Part shown: piece after piece, positions 47,704-59,526 of the stretch
Layout: each line of letters begins with the position of its first letter
How positions within the stretch are numbered: the stretch's first letter is position 1
Source: Periplaneta americana
Lineage: Eukaryota > Arthropoda > Insecta > Blattodea > Blattidae
Assembly (NCBI RefSeq): GCF_040183065.1
Contig: NC_091123.1
Coordinates: 110,830,821 to 110,894,820, forward strand
Length of the DNA: 64,000 nt
Direction of reading: 5' to 3'
Notes under the pieces: generated by a model
Told to the model about the DNA's origin: nothing
The model's database searches: none
The model's input: the letters and a program-made list of their open reading frames with translations, nothing else
Program-made: the position numbers and the translations under genes

Positions 47704-48638
47704 TACTACTATTTCAAAGTCACTGTTTTACTATATAAAATTAAAAAATTACACAAATTTATATATCGCACTGTATTGTGTTATAAAATTTGTATATTGT
47801 AACATATCTGCCTTCTGAAGGATACACCGGAAGGAATGGTGAACGGGAGAAGAGTTTGGGGCAGGAGAAGATATCAGATGATAGACAACATTAAGATATT
47901 ATATGGATCATAAGCGAAGACTAAGAGGAAGATAGAAAATAGAAAGACTGGAGAACGCTGGATTTGCAGTGAAATACCTGCCCTTGGGCAGAACACTATG
48001 AATGCATGACTATGGTAACAGCACTGCAAATGTAGCCCAACTAATCTCAATGTTTATTACAAATAAATTAAGAAGCTTCAAAAGAGACTAATATCACGTA
48101 GTAGTAATATCCCTTATTTAATAGGAGGAATGATCAAATTATTGCGATGTTTTATGGTTTGTATAAATTACTGTTACACCTGACTGTAACAGCTGTCGTG
48201 GTTCGAATTGCATTATGGTCTAAGATTTTTGAAAACGGAACTAGTTCCGAAACAATATAAAATTGTGGTAATTATTACGTTACGTCAGACGCTTGCTGTT
48301 ATTTCTGAACTGTTCTTTGAAAATAGTACTTTCTTGGAAATGAAACTCTTGGAAAAGTTCCAGAAAAAGAACGATTTTTCCCAACGCTAGGCTATGAAAA
48401 TCTTGAAATCTGACATCATACGTTCAACTCTTGAAACTGTGAATGAAATTCCTGACGACTGTTGAGACATAGCCTACTAGGCTACTTCTATTCAACATTG
48501 CAGCTAGCTGCTGTCAAGAGCCGCTACTGAACGGGAGATAGGGTTGTATAATGCCGAGCACGAGGTAATGCACGCTTTCCCCGCACGGAAGCAGTGCTGA
48601 GCGCCCGAGCCCGTTTTCAGTCGAGTTGACGATCACTG
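46492..48638. mobile_element. hAT-like element nested in the PIF-like element
   Basis: CAGTGGTCATCAACTCGA and the inverted CAGTGATCGTCAACTCGA are hAT-type TIRs beginning CAGTG. Flanks GTATCAAC (46484-46491) and GTCTAAAC (48639-48646) agree at 6 of 8 positions and keep the nTnnnnAn pattern. At 2147 bp it could once have held a transposase, but no frame longer than about 80 codons survives. Confidence 0.78.
47648..47705 (+). repeat. (TTA)n microsatellite
   Basis: Inside the nested hAT-like element. Confidence 0.95.
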
Positions 48639-49269
48639 GTCTAAACTATCCTCTATAGAATTAAATAGTCAAATTAATATTAAGCCATTAATTACCTGTA
48701 GCGTAAATTGCGATGAAATAAAAAATTGAATTATTGGTGGAATAGATAATCATCTTTGATTATTATTCATCAATGAATGTTGAAACATGACGAGGATATC
48801 TAATACGGTCTCTTTATCAATTAATATGTACCTTTATTTGAATTTATTATCTATAATTATCTAATAATATGCTAAGGAACATGCGCAGCTTTAATAATCT
48901 CCTGGATGTCCTCAATATTCTCGGAAAATTCAACAATTTCCCAAATATCAGCCATTTTCCTTATGTCCACGAACGAAAGTCAAAGTCAAAATCTAGATTT
49001 TCGGCGACTTCGAAGTAAAGTCATGATTGAAGTTTACTTTCGCCAAAGTGTCGACTGTGAATAGGAAAATGGCGACTTTGTACTTTCCAAAGTCAACTTT
49101 GGTCCAAAGTCTCGTCTATGAATACGACCCTGAGTGATTACATATGTATATCTGCGATGTACCGAAATACATAACGCAGAATTCCTGCACGAAAATATAT
49201 GTTCTTCGTTACATCGTAATAATATTTACTTAATATTTATTCTCTGAAGCGTGTTGTTTCCACTGCATG

Positions 49270-49746
49270 CACTGAACAAATGTATAAAACAGTTATATTA
49301 TCGGTTGTTCTGTATGGTTGTGAAACTTAGGGAGAGGAACAGAGGTTAAGGGTGTTCGAGAATAAGATGTTTAGGAAAATACTTGGGGCTAAGGGAGGAA
49401 GTTACAGAAGAATAGAGGAAGTTTCACAACGCAGAACTGCATGCATTGTATTCTTCACCTGACTTAATAATTAGGAATATTAAATCCAGACGTTTGAGAT
49501 GGGCAGGGCAAGTAGCACGTATGGGCGTGACCAGAAATGTTATGAAGTGTTAGTTGGGAGGTCGAAGGGAAAAAGGCCTTTGTGGAGGCCGAGGCATAGA
49601 TGAGAGGATAATATAAAAATGGATTTGAGGGAGGTGGAATATGATGGTAGAGACTGGATTAATCTTACTCAGGATAGGAACCGATGGCGGGCTTATGTGA
49701 GGGCGGCAATGAATCTCCGGGTTCTCTAAAAGTCATTTATAAGTTA
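49270..49746 (+). mobile_element. RTE-type LINE, 5'-truncated
   Basis: It begins in ATGTATAAAACAGTTATATT (the YKTVILSVVLYGCET segment), lacks TWTL by a small deletion, and ends AAAGTCATTTATAAG. Several frame changes. Confidence 0.83.
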
Positions 49747-49828
49747 ACACAGTGAAGTTGTTATTTATTAATTTAAATAACTTAACATTTAATCATTGAT
49801 TATACTGTATATAAGTGTATATAAGAAT

Positions 49829-49831
49829 GAA

Positions 49832-49877
<46 letters not shown>

Positions 49878-49880
49878 GCC

Positions 49881-49936
<56 letters not shown>
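49829..49936 (+). repeat. (TTA)n microsatellite, interrupted
   Basis: Two TTA runs separated by GCC near 49878. Confidence 0.95.
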
Positions 49937-49937
<1 letters not shown>

Positions 49938-49939
49938 TG

Positions 49940-50655
49940 TAATATTCGTATACTTTTTTCTATGCATTTCAAGGAAGCAATTACTGTAGGTAAGATCTAA
50001 GTTATTTATTTTCTTTGGATGGGTTACTTCGGCAGCGAAAACTGAAGTCTGAAAATTTCATGAGTTTTAGCTCGCTTCTAGGCATTCCAGTAACCGTTCC
50101 TTCATCTTGCATAGCTTTGTTATTAGTACGGAGCTGTTGGGTTCGCCGCTCCGCCTCGGTTCGTTCCGTAGCTCTTTTATTTCACTTGGCAGCGAACACG
50201 TGCGCATCAGTAAACTGGGACGTCCTTGGTTGGACATCTGGTTGGACAGTCACTGGCTGCGAACCAAGGTTTAGTTAAAACATTTCGCATCATTACGTGG
50301 AGAGCGTCTCAAGCGTCTCCATGTCTTCCGCCCCCCACACGTAAGTACACACATCCCTATTTGAAAGCAAGAAGTGAGAGTTCTCTTGTGGAACTTAAAC
50401 CTGTGAGGCGAGTTGAGCGAAGCATCTGTAATGCGATTCATCCGTATATTTGCAGGGCGTGCTGCAAAATTGTGGGTAAATGGGATGGGGAGAGCAGAGG
50501 ATCAGAAGATTAGCAGAATTACACTAAGTTAGGACATACATTGAGGCAAGATGCTTAAAGCATAGTAGAGAAGACTTTAGATTGGAATCCTGAAAGTACA
50601 AGGGGTAGAGGACGTCCCAGAAATACATGTTGAAACACAGTGAGGCAAGAAGGAG
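49940..50655. other. Unassigned stretch
   Basis: Frames at 50015-50513 overlap and lack motifs. Confidence 0.4.
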
Positions 50656-50659
50656 GAGT

Positions 50660-51125
50660 CCACCGCTGTGGAGTAACGGTAAGCATGCCTGACTAAGAAA
50701 CGAGCGGGCCCGGGTTCAAATTCTGGTTCGGACAATTATCTGGTTGAGGTTTTTCCGGGATTTTCCCTCAATCCATTAACCCTTTGCAGCACAGTAGTTG
50801 TTTAGAAGAACCACAATTTTCTTTCTCTACAATAATTATAGCACAGATATTCCACAATGGAACCACCTCTTGAGGATACATAGAGGTGCCATCTGTGTTT
50901 TGAAATTGTGTGAAAAATTAAAATAAAAAAAAATGATCGAAGATTTGTTATGATCTATGATACGAAAAACATAAAAATTTACATTTGTGCTACAAAAGTT
51001 AAGAGCAAATGCTGAGTAACTTTCGGCACTGGACTGTGGACTCATTTCGCCGGCATTATCAATTTCATCTCACTCAGTCGATACATAACCATAGCAGTTG
51101 ATAAAGCGTCGTAAAATAAAAAATT
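50660..51125 (+). mobile_element. SINE family B interrupted by a MITE
   Basis: The left part (50660-50779) has CACCGCTGTGGAGTAACGGT, GGGTTCAAATTCTGG and CTGGTTGAGGTTTTTCCGGG. The right part (50999-51125) has GCAAATGCTGAGTAAC, CATTTCGCCGGCATTATCAA and AAAGCGTCGTAAAATAA. Alignment to the intact copy at 53314 shows the break at a TTAA. Confidence 0.88.
50780..50998. mobile_element. piggyBac-like MITE, 219 bp
   Basis: TTAA lies on both sides (50776-50779 and 50999-51002), the target duplication of piggyBac. The ends CCCTTTGCAGCACA and inverted CTTTTGTAGCACA form TIRs of about 13-14 bp with a small gap. The intact SINE B at 53314 has a single TTAA at the matching place, directly supporting insertion. 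No coding capacity. Confidence 0.85.
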
Positions 51126-51239
51126 AAGAAAGCAGAGGTCAAGAAATGGCGATCAACACAGTCCGATAGCATGTATTAATCAAGGTCCTGTACTTTTAGA
51201 AGGGATAAAAAGACAATGATGATTATGATACTGGATCAT

Positions 51240-52156
51240 CATCTCTTCTTCTTCTTCATTTCTTTTACTATTACCGGTACCACTTGTCCTAATGCTATTT
51301 CCATTTCGTCTACTTTTATAACTATTACTTCCACTGGAACTTCTAACTTCTACTTCTGTTTCTAGCTTTACAGGTATTGCTATTCCTAACCGTGCTGGTA
51401 CTACTACTTCTACCCAAGGTCCGTGCACGGTCGGTCGCTGTCGCTCTCGAGCGATAGCGACAGACCGTCCACGGACCTTGACTTCTACCATACTATCCCT
51501 GCTACCCCTGTCACTGCTGATGTTAATCCTGTTACTACTGTTACTGTCGTATCCACTGTTACTGATACTTCACAGTTTTTGCTACTCTACTTCCGTCACT
51601 ACTATTACTACTTCCACTGTTACTAATATTACTACTTCCACTGCTACTAATATCGTTACTCCTGCTTTCACTGCTATTGTTACCTCTGCTTCCACTGTTA
51701 TTGCCATTTCTGCTTCCACTTCTGTTACTACTTCTGTTTCCACCGCTATTGCTACTTCTGTGTCCACTACTATTAGTAATTCTGTTTCCACAGCCATTTT
51801 CTACTTCTGTTTCCACTGTTATTGCTCTTCTGTTTTCACTGCTATTGCTATTTCCGCTTTAACTACTATTGCTACTTCTATTTCCACTGCTATCGCTACT
51901 TCTGTTTCCACTGCTATTGCTACTTTCGCTTCCGCTACTATTGCTACTTCTGCTCCCACTACAATTGCTTCTTTTAATTCCACTGCTATTGCTACTTCCG
52001 CTTCACTGCTATTGCTACTTCTGTTTTCACTGCCATTACTACTTACGTTTCCACTGCTATTGCTACTTTTGTTTTGTGGAAAATACATTGTTATTATTAC
52101 TGTTATTAGTATTATTGTTGCTATTTTTGTTATTATTACTAGTATTACTACTGCTG

Positions 52157-52212
<56 letters not shown>
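51240..52212 (+). repeat. 24-bp minisatellite ending in (CTA)n
   Basis: Variants of CTGCTATTGCTACTTCTGTT plus TCCA repeat from about 51490 to 52080, with a looser form before the palindrome at 51415. A CTA tract (about 52150-52210) ends it. Overlapping open frames up to 252 codons (Thr/Ser/Ile, Leu, and Val/Ala/Glu) are artefacts. Confidence 0.88.
51415..51480. mobile_element. 66-bp palindrome with 9-bp direct repeats
   Basis: CAAGGTCCGTG at the left and CACGGACCTTG at the right belong to a near-perfect palindrome centred on CTCGAG, with three mismatched pairs. ACTTCTACC flanks it on both sides (51406-51414 and 51481-51489). It looks like a minimal foldback element of two fused TIRs inserted with a 9-bp duplication. 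Confidence 0.75.
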
Positions 52213-52213
<1 letters not shown>

Positions 52214-52219
52214 ACTATA

Positions 52220-53300
52220 GGAGTGACTGTTATTGATAGCTTATTTCACTTCATTCATAAGGCATACTTAAATCTTACAACAAATTTTATTCTAATTGTA
52301 TTATCCTAATTCTTATATAGGCCTAGGCTAGACGTTACACGCAAACATAAGGATTTCCTCAAAGTCTGCCACTTTCTAAAATGTTTACAATTTGGTTAAA
52401 TTAATATTTAGAATATTCTGGATTAAAAACAGAGTAAAGGTAAGTAATTTGTTCACCTATTGCATGCATAACGTACGCGGTATAGTATTTGTCCAATATC
52501 AAGTGGGTCCACAATTAGTTTTACATGTATTTTATATCCTGGCTTCAGGCCCCAACATTCTAACCCATAAAGCACTGTTGGACCTACACAAAAATCTAGT
52601 AAAATTTAATTACAATGCCCCTATGTCTACAAAATACTGCATCCCGCTGTTCGATATTTGGTTTCTGTATCCGTCGGAGAGAAATCTTTAACACTAGATG
52701 AAACAGGCGAAGCATTGTATCAGCAAAAGTCATCCTTGTCGCCAGAGATCCCGTTAATTTCCTGTCTTTACGACATTTGGTGAGCGGACCCATGAGAACT
52801 GACTTTGACGTCTGCGAACCCATCTTCTGTTTGCAGTGCCGTCGGGCTCTGTTGAGCGTGCGCAGACATCGAGTGCCAATAGCACGAGTCTCAAAGGAGT
52901 CGATGAAAGAGTTGTTTGCTCAAAGGGGGCAGTAATATAAAACAAATCATTCCCAGCGCTGCCTTTACGGCCTGCAGCTACGTCACTGACCACAGTACTT
53001 CTCTTTACACCTACCTCTCGAGTGGCGTGGGTGTCGTATATAACAAGGAGTGCGGTTCTGGTCTTACAAAGAGTTCTTCATCGACTTTGATGTATGTATC
53101 ATGGCGGCGAACTTCCCTTGATTTCGAAGCCATAATCTGACCCCTTGACGCAGAAACTATAGGCTCAGCAGCAGCTTTCTTTTAGTTGGTTTTTCTGAAT
53201 GTCTCTTTGAACATTTGTAGTATGCAAAGCAAGGCGTGTATAAGGTAGATACATTTCTCCTACCATTTTGCTACTGCCACTGCTTTGTTAAAGCAGTACA
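52220..53300. other. Unassigned stretch
   Basis: 52790-53120 is richer in G and C. No gene structure or copies were recognised. Confidence 0.4.
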
Positions 53301-53313
53301 ATAAAATTACTGT

Positions 53314-53560
53314 TCACTACTGTGGAGTAACGGTTAGTATGCCTGATCGTGAAACGAGCAGGTCCGGGTTCAAATTCCGGTTGGGACAAGTTACCTGGTT
53401 GAGTTTTTTTTCAGGAGTTTTCTGTCAACTCCTTAAAAGAAAATGCTGGGTAAAATTCAGTCCTTGACACTGGGCTCATTTCGCTGGTATTATCAACTTC
53501 ACTTTACTCAGACTTTGGATAACCATCGCAGTTGATAAGACGTCGTAACATAAACCAATT
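53314..53560 (+). mobile_element. SINE family B, full length
   Basis: CTGTGGAGTAACGGTTAGTA (A box), GGGTTCAAATTCCGG (B box), ACCTGGTTGAGTTTTTTTTC, AAATGCTGGGTAAA and GATAAGACGTCGTAACATAA. It is the uninterrupted reference for the copy at 50660. Confidence 0.88.
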
Positions 53561-53759
53561 AAGAAATAATTACTTCTTCTATTTTTGAGTCTCCAATACC
53601 TAGTCTCCACAGGCTAAACCTACTCTCACTTCTCTTGTATTTAATCTGATGTACTCTTCCTGTTTCCAGAAAGTTTTCATTTCTCTATAATACTTTAATG
53701 ACTTAATCAATACAAATTCATTATACTACTAAAAACCTCCTGTCTTGAGATTTCGTACT

Positions 53760-53963
53760 TGACAATTACTTAACGGGGCCCTATTCTTTAAATACTTTAA
53801 ACGGTTATATAATATTAGGCCTACGTAGGCTATAGACCTATGTCCAATTCCGTAAAGCAAATATTTTCAGAAAAGAGCCAAACAGCCCAGTCACTAGACT
53901 TTACAGAGGGCCCAGCAGAAATCGGTGGGGGAAACCGGGATACAACATAACCACTCACATGGA
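53760..53963 (+). repeat. Dispersed repeat R1, longest copy
   Basis: Runs from TGACAATTACTTAACGGGGC through GTCCAATTCCGTAAAGCAAA and AGAGCCAAACAGCCCAGTCA to GGGGGAAACCGGGATACAAC. No coding content, inverted ends or tRNA head seen. Confidence 0.75.
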
Positions 53964-53994
53964 TAGTATATTTCGTTGAGTTGTACATCGAGCA

Positions 53995-54248
53995 GACGTT
54001 TGAGATGGGTAGGGCATGTAGCACATATGGGCGAATCCAGAAATGCATATAGAGTGTTAGTTGGGAGACCAGAGGGAAAGAGACCTTTGGGGAGGCCGAG
54101 ACGTAGGTGGGAGGATAATATTAAAATGGATTTGAGGGAGGTAGGATGTGATGGTAGAGACTGGATTAATCTTGCACAGAATAGGGACCGATGGCGGCTT
54201 ATGTGAGGGCGGCAATGAACCTCCGGGTTCCTTAAAAGCATTTTGTAA
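53995..54248 (+). mobile_element. RTE-type LINE, short 5'-truncated insertion
   Basis: Perfect 12-bp duplications GTACATCGAGCA (53983-53994 and 54249-54260) bound the last 254 bp of the family. It includes RWVGHVAHMGESRNAYRVLV and ends AAAAGCATTTTGTAA. Identity to the longer copy is high, suggesting it is among the younger inserts. Confidence 0.92.
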
Positions 54249-54261
54249 GTACATCGAGCAT

Positions 54262-55240
54262 ACGAACTCAACAGACAGCCCGATGGTCATTAAACAGGTA
54301 ATCGAACCACTCTGTGGTTATGATGTGCGCGAGATAATCAATCAGTCAGTTTTATTGTCTGAAACTACAGATTTCTGAAGTTGTAGATAAAGTCAAAATA
54401 TACATAAATAATGATAAACACATTAAAATACAATGCTAAGTGTTGAAATAACAAACTCACTAATATTATAAAATGGAATGTCAATAAACCGATTATCTCT
54501 TTAAGCTAGCGCAATGGGCGTCACTCGGCAATCTATTAAACATATCGTCGACTTAGAGTGTAAACCTGCTAACTAACAAAAAGGTAATTTTACAGGAGAA
54601 ACAAAAAACTGATTAAAAACTTTAGTACCAAATCCAAAGCACAGGTGGTACATATTTTGATTCTGTTCATTAATAGATAAAAAATAAATGCTGCAATATA
54701 ATGTATTTTTAATTTATATTCATTTTTGTAATTTAGCAGGTTTTTTTCAGATAGGAATTTTTTAACTATGGAGTTAGCAGATTTTTTCAAGAAAATTAAG
54801 CAAATTAATGAAAACTGTTTTTTTTATTTACTACTGTATTTCTATTATTTCAAACGAAATAATCAGCCGTGAAAATAAATAATTTACATACATCTAACTT
54901 ATCTTTGACATTCTTCGAGTCTTTCTTTAAAAAAATCTTCTATTCCAGACAAACTTAACAAAATTGAAAGGAAAATACAACGGTAAATAAACATTCTCTT
55001 TTATTGTTATGAAACACTTTTTCTTAAAAATTAACTGAAAATTTTCTTCTTTCCTATTCTAATTCTCAAAATATTCACATTGAAAAATATTAATTACATA
55101 AAAGTAAGAAAGTCAAACTAAAAAACATTTTCTACTGAATAATGAGTAAGTTATCTAATTTGTTAACTCTAAATTCTTTCCATTCTCCATTTAGTTCAAT
55201 CATGAGGTAATTGGTCATAATACTGGCGGTAATCTTGTGG
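54262..55240. other. Unassigned AT-rich stretch
   Basis: No supported feature. Confidence 0.4.
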
Positions 55241-55244
55241 TGAA

Positions 55245-55605
55245 GTCCCGCGCCGTGGCGTAGTGGTCTAAGGCATCCTGCCTAGGACTTGCGTTAGGGA
55301 ATGCGCGCTGGTTCGAATCCTCATGGGGAAAGAAATTTTCTCATGAAATTTCGGCCAGCGTCTGGGATAGGTGCCCACCCAGTATCGTGATGCACTTGGG
55401 GAGCTACGATAGGTACCGAAATACGGTTGCGAAAGCCAGCTATAATGGCTGTGGGGATCATCGTGCTAACCATTCGGTACCTCCATTCTGTTTCGATAAT
55501 CGTCCACCTCTGCTCCGGCATGTGAGCATGAGGCCAGCAGCCGGGTGGTTGGTCTAGGCCCTTCACGGGCTGTAGCGCCATGGATTATCATCATTCACAG
55601 AACAG
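55245..55605 (+). mobile_element. SINE family E, full length
   Basis: GCGCCGTGGCGTAGTGGTCT (A box) and TGGTTCGAATCCTC (B box) form a tRNA-like head. A body of about 280 bp follows with GTGCCCACCCAGTATCGTGA and GGGGAGCTACGATAGGTACC. A fragment lies at 34480. The 3' end near ATTATCATCATTC is followed shortly by (AAT)n. Confidence 0.75.
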
Positions 55606-55671
55606 GAGTGGTTAAGCACAATAAGCTTCAGGCTGCAGTGTAAGCCTTCGAGTTTCTCCTTCGTAAAATAG

Positions 55672-55688
55672 AAGATAATAATAATAAC

Positions 55689-55728
<40 letters not shown>
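55672..55728 (+). repeat. (AAT)n microsatellite
   Basis: Near-perfect AAT units. Confidence 0.95.
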
Positions 55729-55739
55729 TTCGTACGGCT

Positions 55740-56630
55740 TTTTCCTGAAGAAAAATTATGTTGTCTATATAGAAGCCATTGTCCCAAATATACCCATAGT
55801 TATACTATAAGGCAAGATATTATGAAAACATAATATGATTGAATGAGGTACTCTCTTGATATACTGATACTCATCGAAACATTTAGGTATCTTTCTCGAA
55901 AGGTTCTATCATTAGCAAAAAATTAACGAGTGTTAGTATCTGTTTCACTGACAGTTTAGCGCTTAAAAAATGTTCTTCGAGACCGAAATAGAGAAGAAGC
56001 CTTGTTTGTCGTGGCGCCTCTGTCACCGGAACCAGCCGAGTGTGATATTCAGGGCGAAACGAGAAAATGCGGAAGTTGCCAGAACTTTTACCTGAGCTGG
56101 TGTAGAAATCTATACATACCAACTCGTGTTAATTTCACCATTGCTTTGCAGTGCTATATTATTTTTGGGATTAGTATCACTGACATCACATTTAGCAGAC
56201 GAAATGCTATCTCGACATAGTAATGACTAGAGCCCAGTGTTTGGTCACTGATGCAGTGGAAACATGTTAGTTGTGTACGGGATATAGCACAAAAGCAAGC
56301 TACAGGGTTAGCACATTCGGATTCTTATTAATATAGTGTAGTATGACACTAGATGCGTTCTCAGTGCTTTTTTTATGCTAGCCGATTCTTGGACAAGTAT
56401 TCAAAGATCTATTCACAACTATTGAACTTCTCGAATCGTCAAAGAAAACACTACCGCCAATTTACACTCTTCCACTAAATTAGTGCGACACTTTCAGCAA
56501 AAATAAATGAAGAGCAAGCAGTCCGCTACTGAAAACGTTAAAACCAAATTGTTCAGTGTTCTAAAGAAAAATCCCAGATAATCTGTAACTTATGGCATAA
56601 CAATATTTTGGTAGCTACGACAGACAAAAG
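55740..56630. other. Unassigned stretch
   Basis: Part may belong to the decayed hAT at its right edge, but no motif was recovered. Confidence 0.4.
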
Positions 56631-56639
56631 AGTTGTGAT

Positions 56640-56790
56640 AATGTACATATCTATCATATTAACAGTTTTTAATCTTTCACCAATTACTTCTTGTGAGGTT
56701 GAAAGAATTTTCCTCCCCTCCGGATATAAACATTGTCCAATAGAGAAAAGAGGGAATTTTTCATTCGAAAAACTAAAAATGTATACGTAG
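56640..56790 (+). pseudogene. hAT transposase C-terminal remnant
   Basis: The frame contains NLSPITSCEVERIFLPSGYK and NFSFEKLKMYT. SPxTSxxxER is the conserved hAT dimerisation motif, and the downstream F-EKLxMY agrees. Only about 45 residues remain. It differs from the family at 9983-11467. Confidence 0.62.
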
Positions 56791-57209
56791 TAATTCATAA
56801 TAATGCCTCTCAACTGACAGTTTTAACTTCATTGTAAAAAGCTTCGAGAACGGTGTTTTATTTTCTTCAAAAAATGTACAGTCAGTTATTACTACGCATC
56901 CCATGTTACATAATCCCTGAGCGCTGATGACACCTATTAGCGTACAAAAACATTTGTTCTATATCCGCAGCACAGTTATAGCTTATTGGAATTCCGATAA
57001 GGAGAATAAGACTATGCTCTATGGATGTAGTGACAAGTTTTTATTTATGACTATAAGCTCGTTGCCGAAAGTGTTGTGTACTGCATACATTTCTTACAAC
57101 GTTATTGAACTTTAAGCAATGTAAAATAGAAATATAGACAGATTACCCAATTTGATTATTGTGTGAATTAGCAGTTAAATGCCATTTTTACATTCTGGAC
57201 AATTATATA

Positions 57210-57770
57210 CAGTGTGTCCCTTAGAACCACTACCATAAAGAAACCTGAATATCTCCTAAACTAATAGTGACAGAATAACCGGATTTAGATTTTATGTTAG
57301 AAAAACTCACCAAGTTTCAATCGATCTTCACATGTGCGCCTCTGGTGGCCCGAACAATATCTAGACGGTATTATATCTCTCTCCATGTGTTCCGCAGCAT
57401 TACAATTATCATTTCGCTGCAGCTTTTGCACAAGTTGTATTTTGTATGCTCTAAGTCGCAATCTTTTATGAACAATGTTGTGAACAGTCGACTTCGGAAT
57501 ACCCAGCTCTGAACTGGCCCGTCGAATTGATTTCCTTGGGCTACCCAGAAATGCTTGCCTAAGCTGCGGACACTTCTTTTTTTGCCGCTTCCCTTCTTCC
57601 TTAACACAGAGCCTGTTTCCAACAGCTGATTATACCATTTCACAATGGTATGACGCTCTATAGCATTTGCATCATATTCCTGCCTAAATCGTCTTTGCAC
57701 GGCAATTGGGAACTTCAATTCGGCTAACAAATAACATTTCATTTTCTGCTGTACCGTGCAATTATTTGCT
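57210..57770 (-). pseudogene. Mariner-like element with N-terminal transposase piece
   Basis: The left end CAGTGTGTCCCTTAGAACCA next to TA resembles mariner TIRs. The 123-codon minus-strand frame (57371-57742) starts with FPIAVQRRFRQEYDANAIER, the helix-turn-helix of the DUF4817-type group, followed by TIVKWYNQLLETG. The frame runs out before any catalytic motif and the element ends soon after, so the catalytic part is deleted. The right TIR was not found. Confidence 0.7.
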
Positions 57771-58021
57771 TCTTATTCAAGATCGATTGAATAATCAATA
57801 CTTTTTAATGCAACACAAATGTTATATTTAACTACTATCCTATTTCCCATTTTAACTTTGTGTTGTCATACCCCGCGCATGCGCACTACAGTCATAATTT
57901 TCGTTGTTACCAAACTTGGAGAGTTTCTACATAAGACAAGATGAGAAACATATTTCTAAATTCACTGAGTGACGAGATATTTATATCTCTTTGTGGTAGT
58001 AATTCTACAGGACACAGTGTA

Positions 58022-58141
58022 TGTGTGTGTGTATGTATGTATGTATGTATGTATGTATGTATGTATGTATGTATGTATGTATGTATGTATGTATGTATGT
58101 ATGTATGTATGTATGTGTGTATGTATGTATGTATGTATGTA
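58022..58141 (+). repeat. (TATG)n tetranucleotide microsatellite
   Basis: About 28 units, open in several frames on both strands, giving spurious 66-99 codon frames. Confidence 0.95.
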
Positions 58142-58149
58142 CACATACA

Positions 58150-59520
58150 TATATTCATTCATAGTTTTCTACCCAAGGATAGGTCTTTCACTGCAAACCC
58201 AGGAATCTCACATCTTTCCTACTTTCTGCCTTTCTCTTAGTCTCCACAGCTGATCCATGTATTTTAAAGTTGTCTATCATCTGATATCTTCTTCTGCGTA
58301 GAACTTTTCTTTCGTTCACCATTACTTCCAGTGAATCCTTCGGTAGGCAGTTTCTTCTTGGTCAGTGACTCAGTCATTTCCTTTTTCTCTTCCTGATCAG
58401 TTTCATCATTATTCTTACTTCGCCATACATACTACCACAGAGATTAACTGGGGATCGTTATCAGGACTTTCTTGTTAACGTATTAAAACAAATTTCAAAG
58501 AGTGCGTGGTTCCTTACCCCGAAGGGTAGAGGAATGCATTGCCATGAATGGACGTCACATTGAGCACCTCCTATGAAGAAGTATTCAGATCTCAGAAAGT
58601 ATGTGTTGTAGGACCTATGTTTATTATACATTATTTTCTTGTTTTGATGCATACTAGCACCTCCTGAAATATTGGATACTTTTCTTAACAGCCTGTATAA
58701 TACAGAAGAGGCACGACGCACTATCAATGACACCGCCTGTCAGTATATTATAGTCACTACTAACTTGTATGAAATGTGGCCAGTCATTGAGTTTTAGTCA
58801 TTTCGTAAGGTTTGAACTTCTGAACGCACAAGATGCGTTTTTTTGTACGAATATTCTTTCTAAATAGGAGCTACAATTTCTCAGAACTCAACTTGTTGAC
58901 GTTATGAATTATTTTCCTTATTTTCAGTAATTGCTGATTGTGTATTCATGTATGTTGTGTTCTTTATTGGAACATAATTCACAGCAATTTATTGTAGACT
59001 ACATCCATTTGCTGCGTGTTTATGGTCAGACGAATACACAGATTGCTTCTTCGAAAGGACTCTAACTAAACACGACGGCAGATATTGAAATATTACACGT
59101 GTTGATCATACCGCTGTCCCTCACAGACAAATCACTAGCTTCATAGCTAATGGGCTCTGAGCTATACAAATCCCTCATACCTTCAAGTGACACGCAGAGG
59201 AACGCCCTCCTGCTGTGTTGGGGTCTTCATTACACGCTCTGCATTACTGGGCTCAAAGGGTACCCGAACACGAGTCTTTATTACGAGAAGGACTCTCAGA
59301 ATTTTAAATCTCCTTTATATTAAAAACGGTTAGAAACATAAAAATTGTTAACTTATCCTAGCATATTATTTTTAAATAACTTTAGACAAGAGATAAACCA
59401 TATAGAATGACAAAATTTATATGTCACGTGTATTGTGTATACGCATAATATACATTTGTAAATTTCCTTTGACAGTTTCTCTGTACGTAAAGCGGTTTTC
59501 GGTAAGCTCATTGTACATTT
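58150..59520. other. Unassigned stretch
   Basis: No supported feature; frames have no recognisable motif. Confidence 0.4.
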
Positions 59521-59526
59521 GATATA

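Larger units (their letters stand above)
45694..49130. mobile_element. PIF/Harbinger-like element, non-autonomous
   Basis: The left GGGCCGTATTCATAAACGAG and the inverted right GGGTCGTATTCATAGACGAG continue with GACTTTG, so 26-bp TIRs differ at two positions. Subterminal AAAGTCGAC and AAAGTTxACTTTG motifs recur at both ends. TAA on the left and TGA on the right would fit a 3-bp TWA-type duplication with one change. No transposase or Myb-like frame remains. Most of the interior is the hAT-like element at 46492-48638. Confidence 0.72.

Noticed and set aside
51478-52309. Thr/Ser-rich frame of 252 codons resembling a mucin
   Set aside because: A 24-bp minisatellite translated; other frames and the opposite strand are open too.
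52754-53140. GC-richer segment that could be a host exon
   Set aside because: No frame with a recognisable domain and no convincing splice-site context.
58022-58141. Direct-repeat array that might suggest CRISPR
   Set aside because: Tetranucleotide microsatellite without spacers, in eukaryotic DNA.
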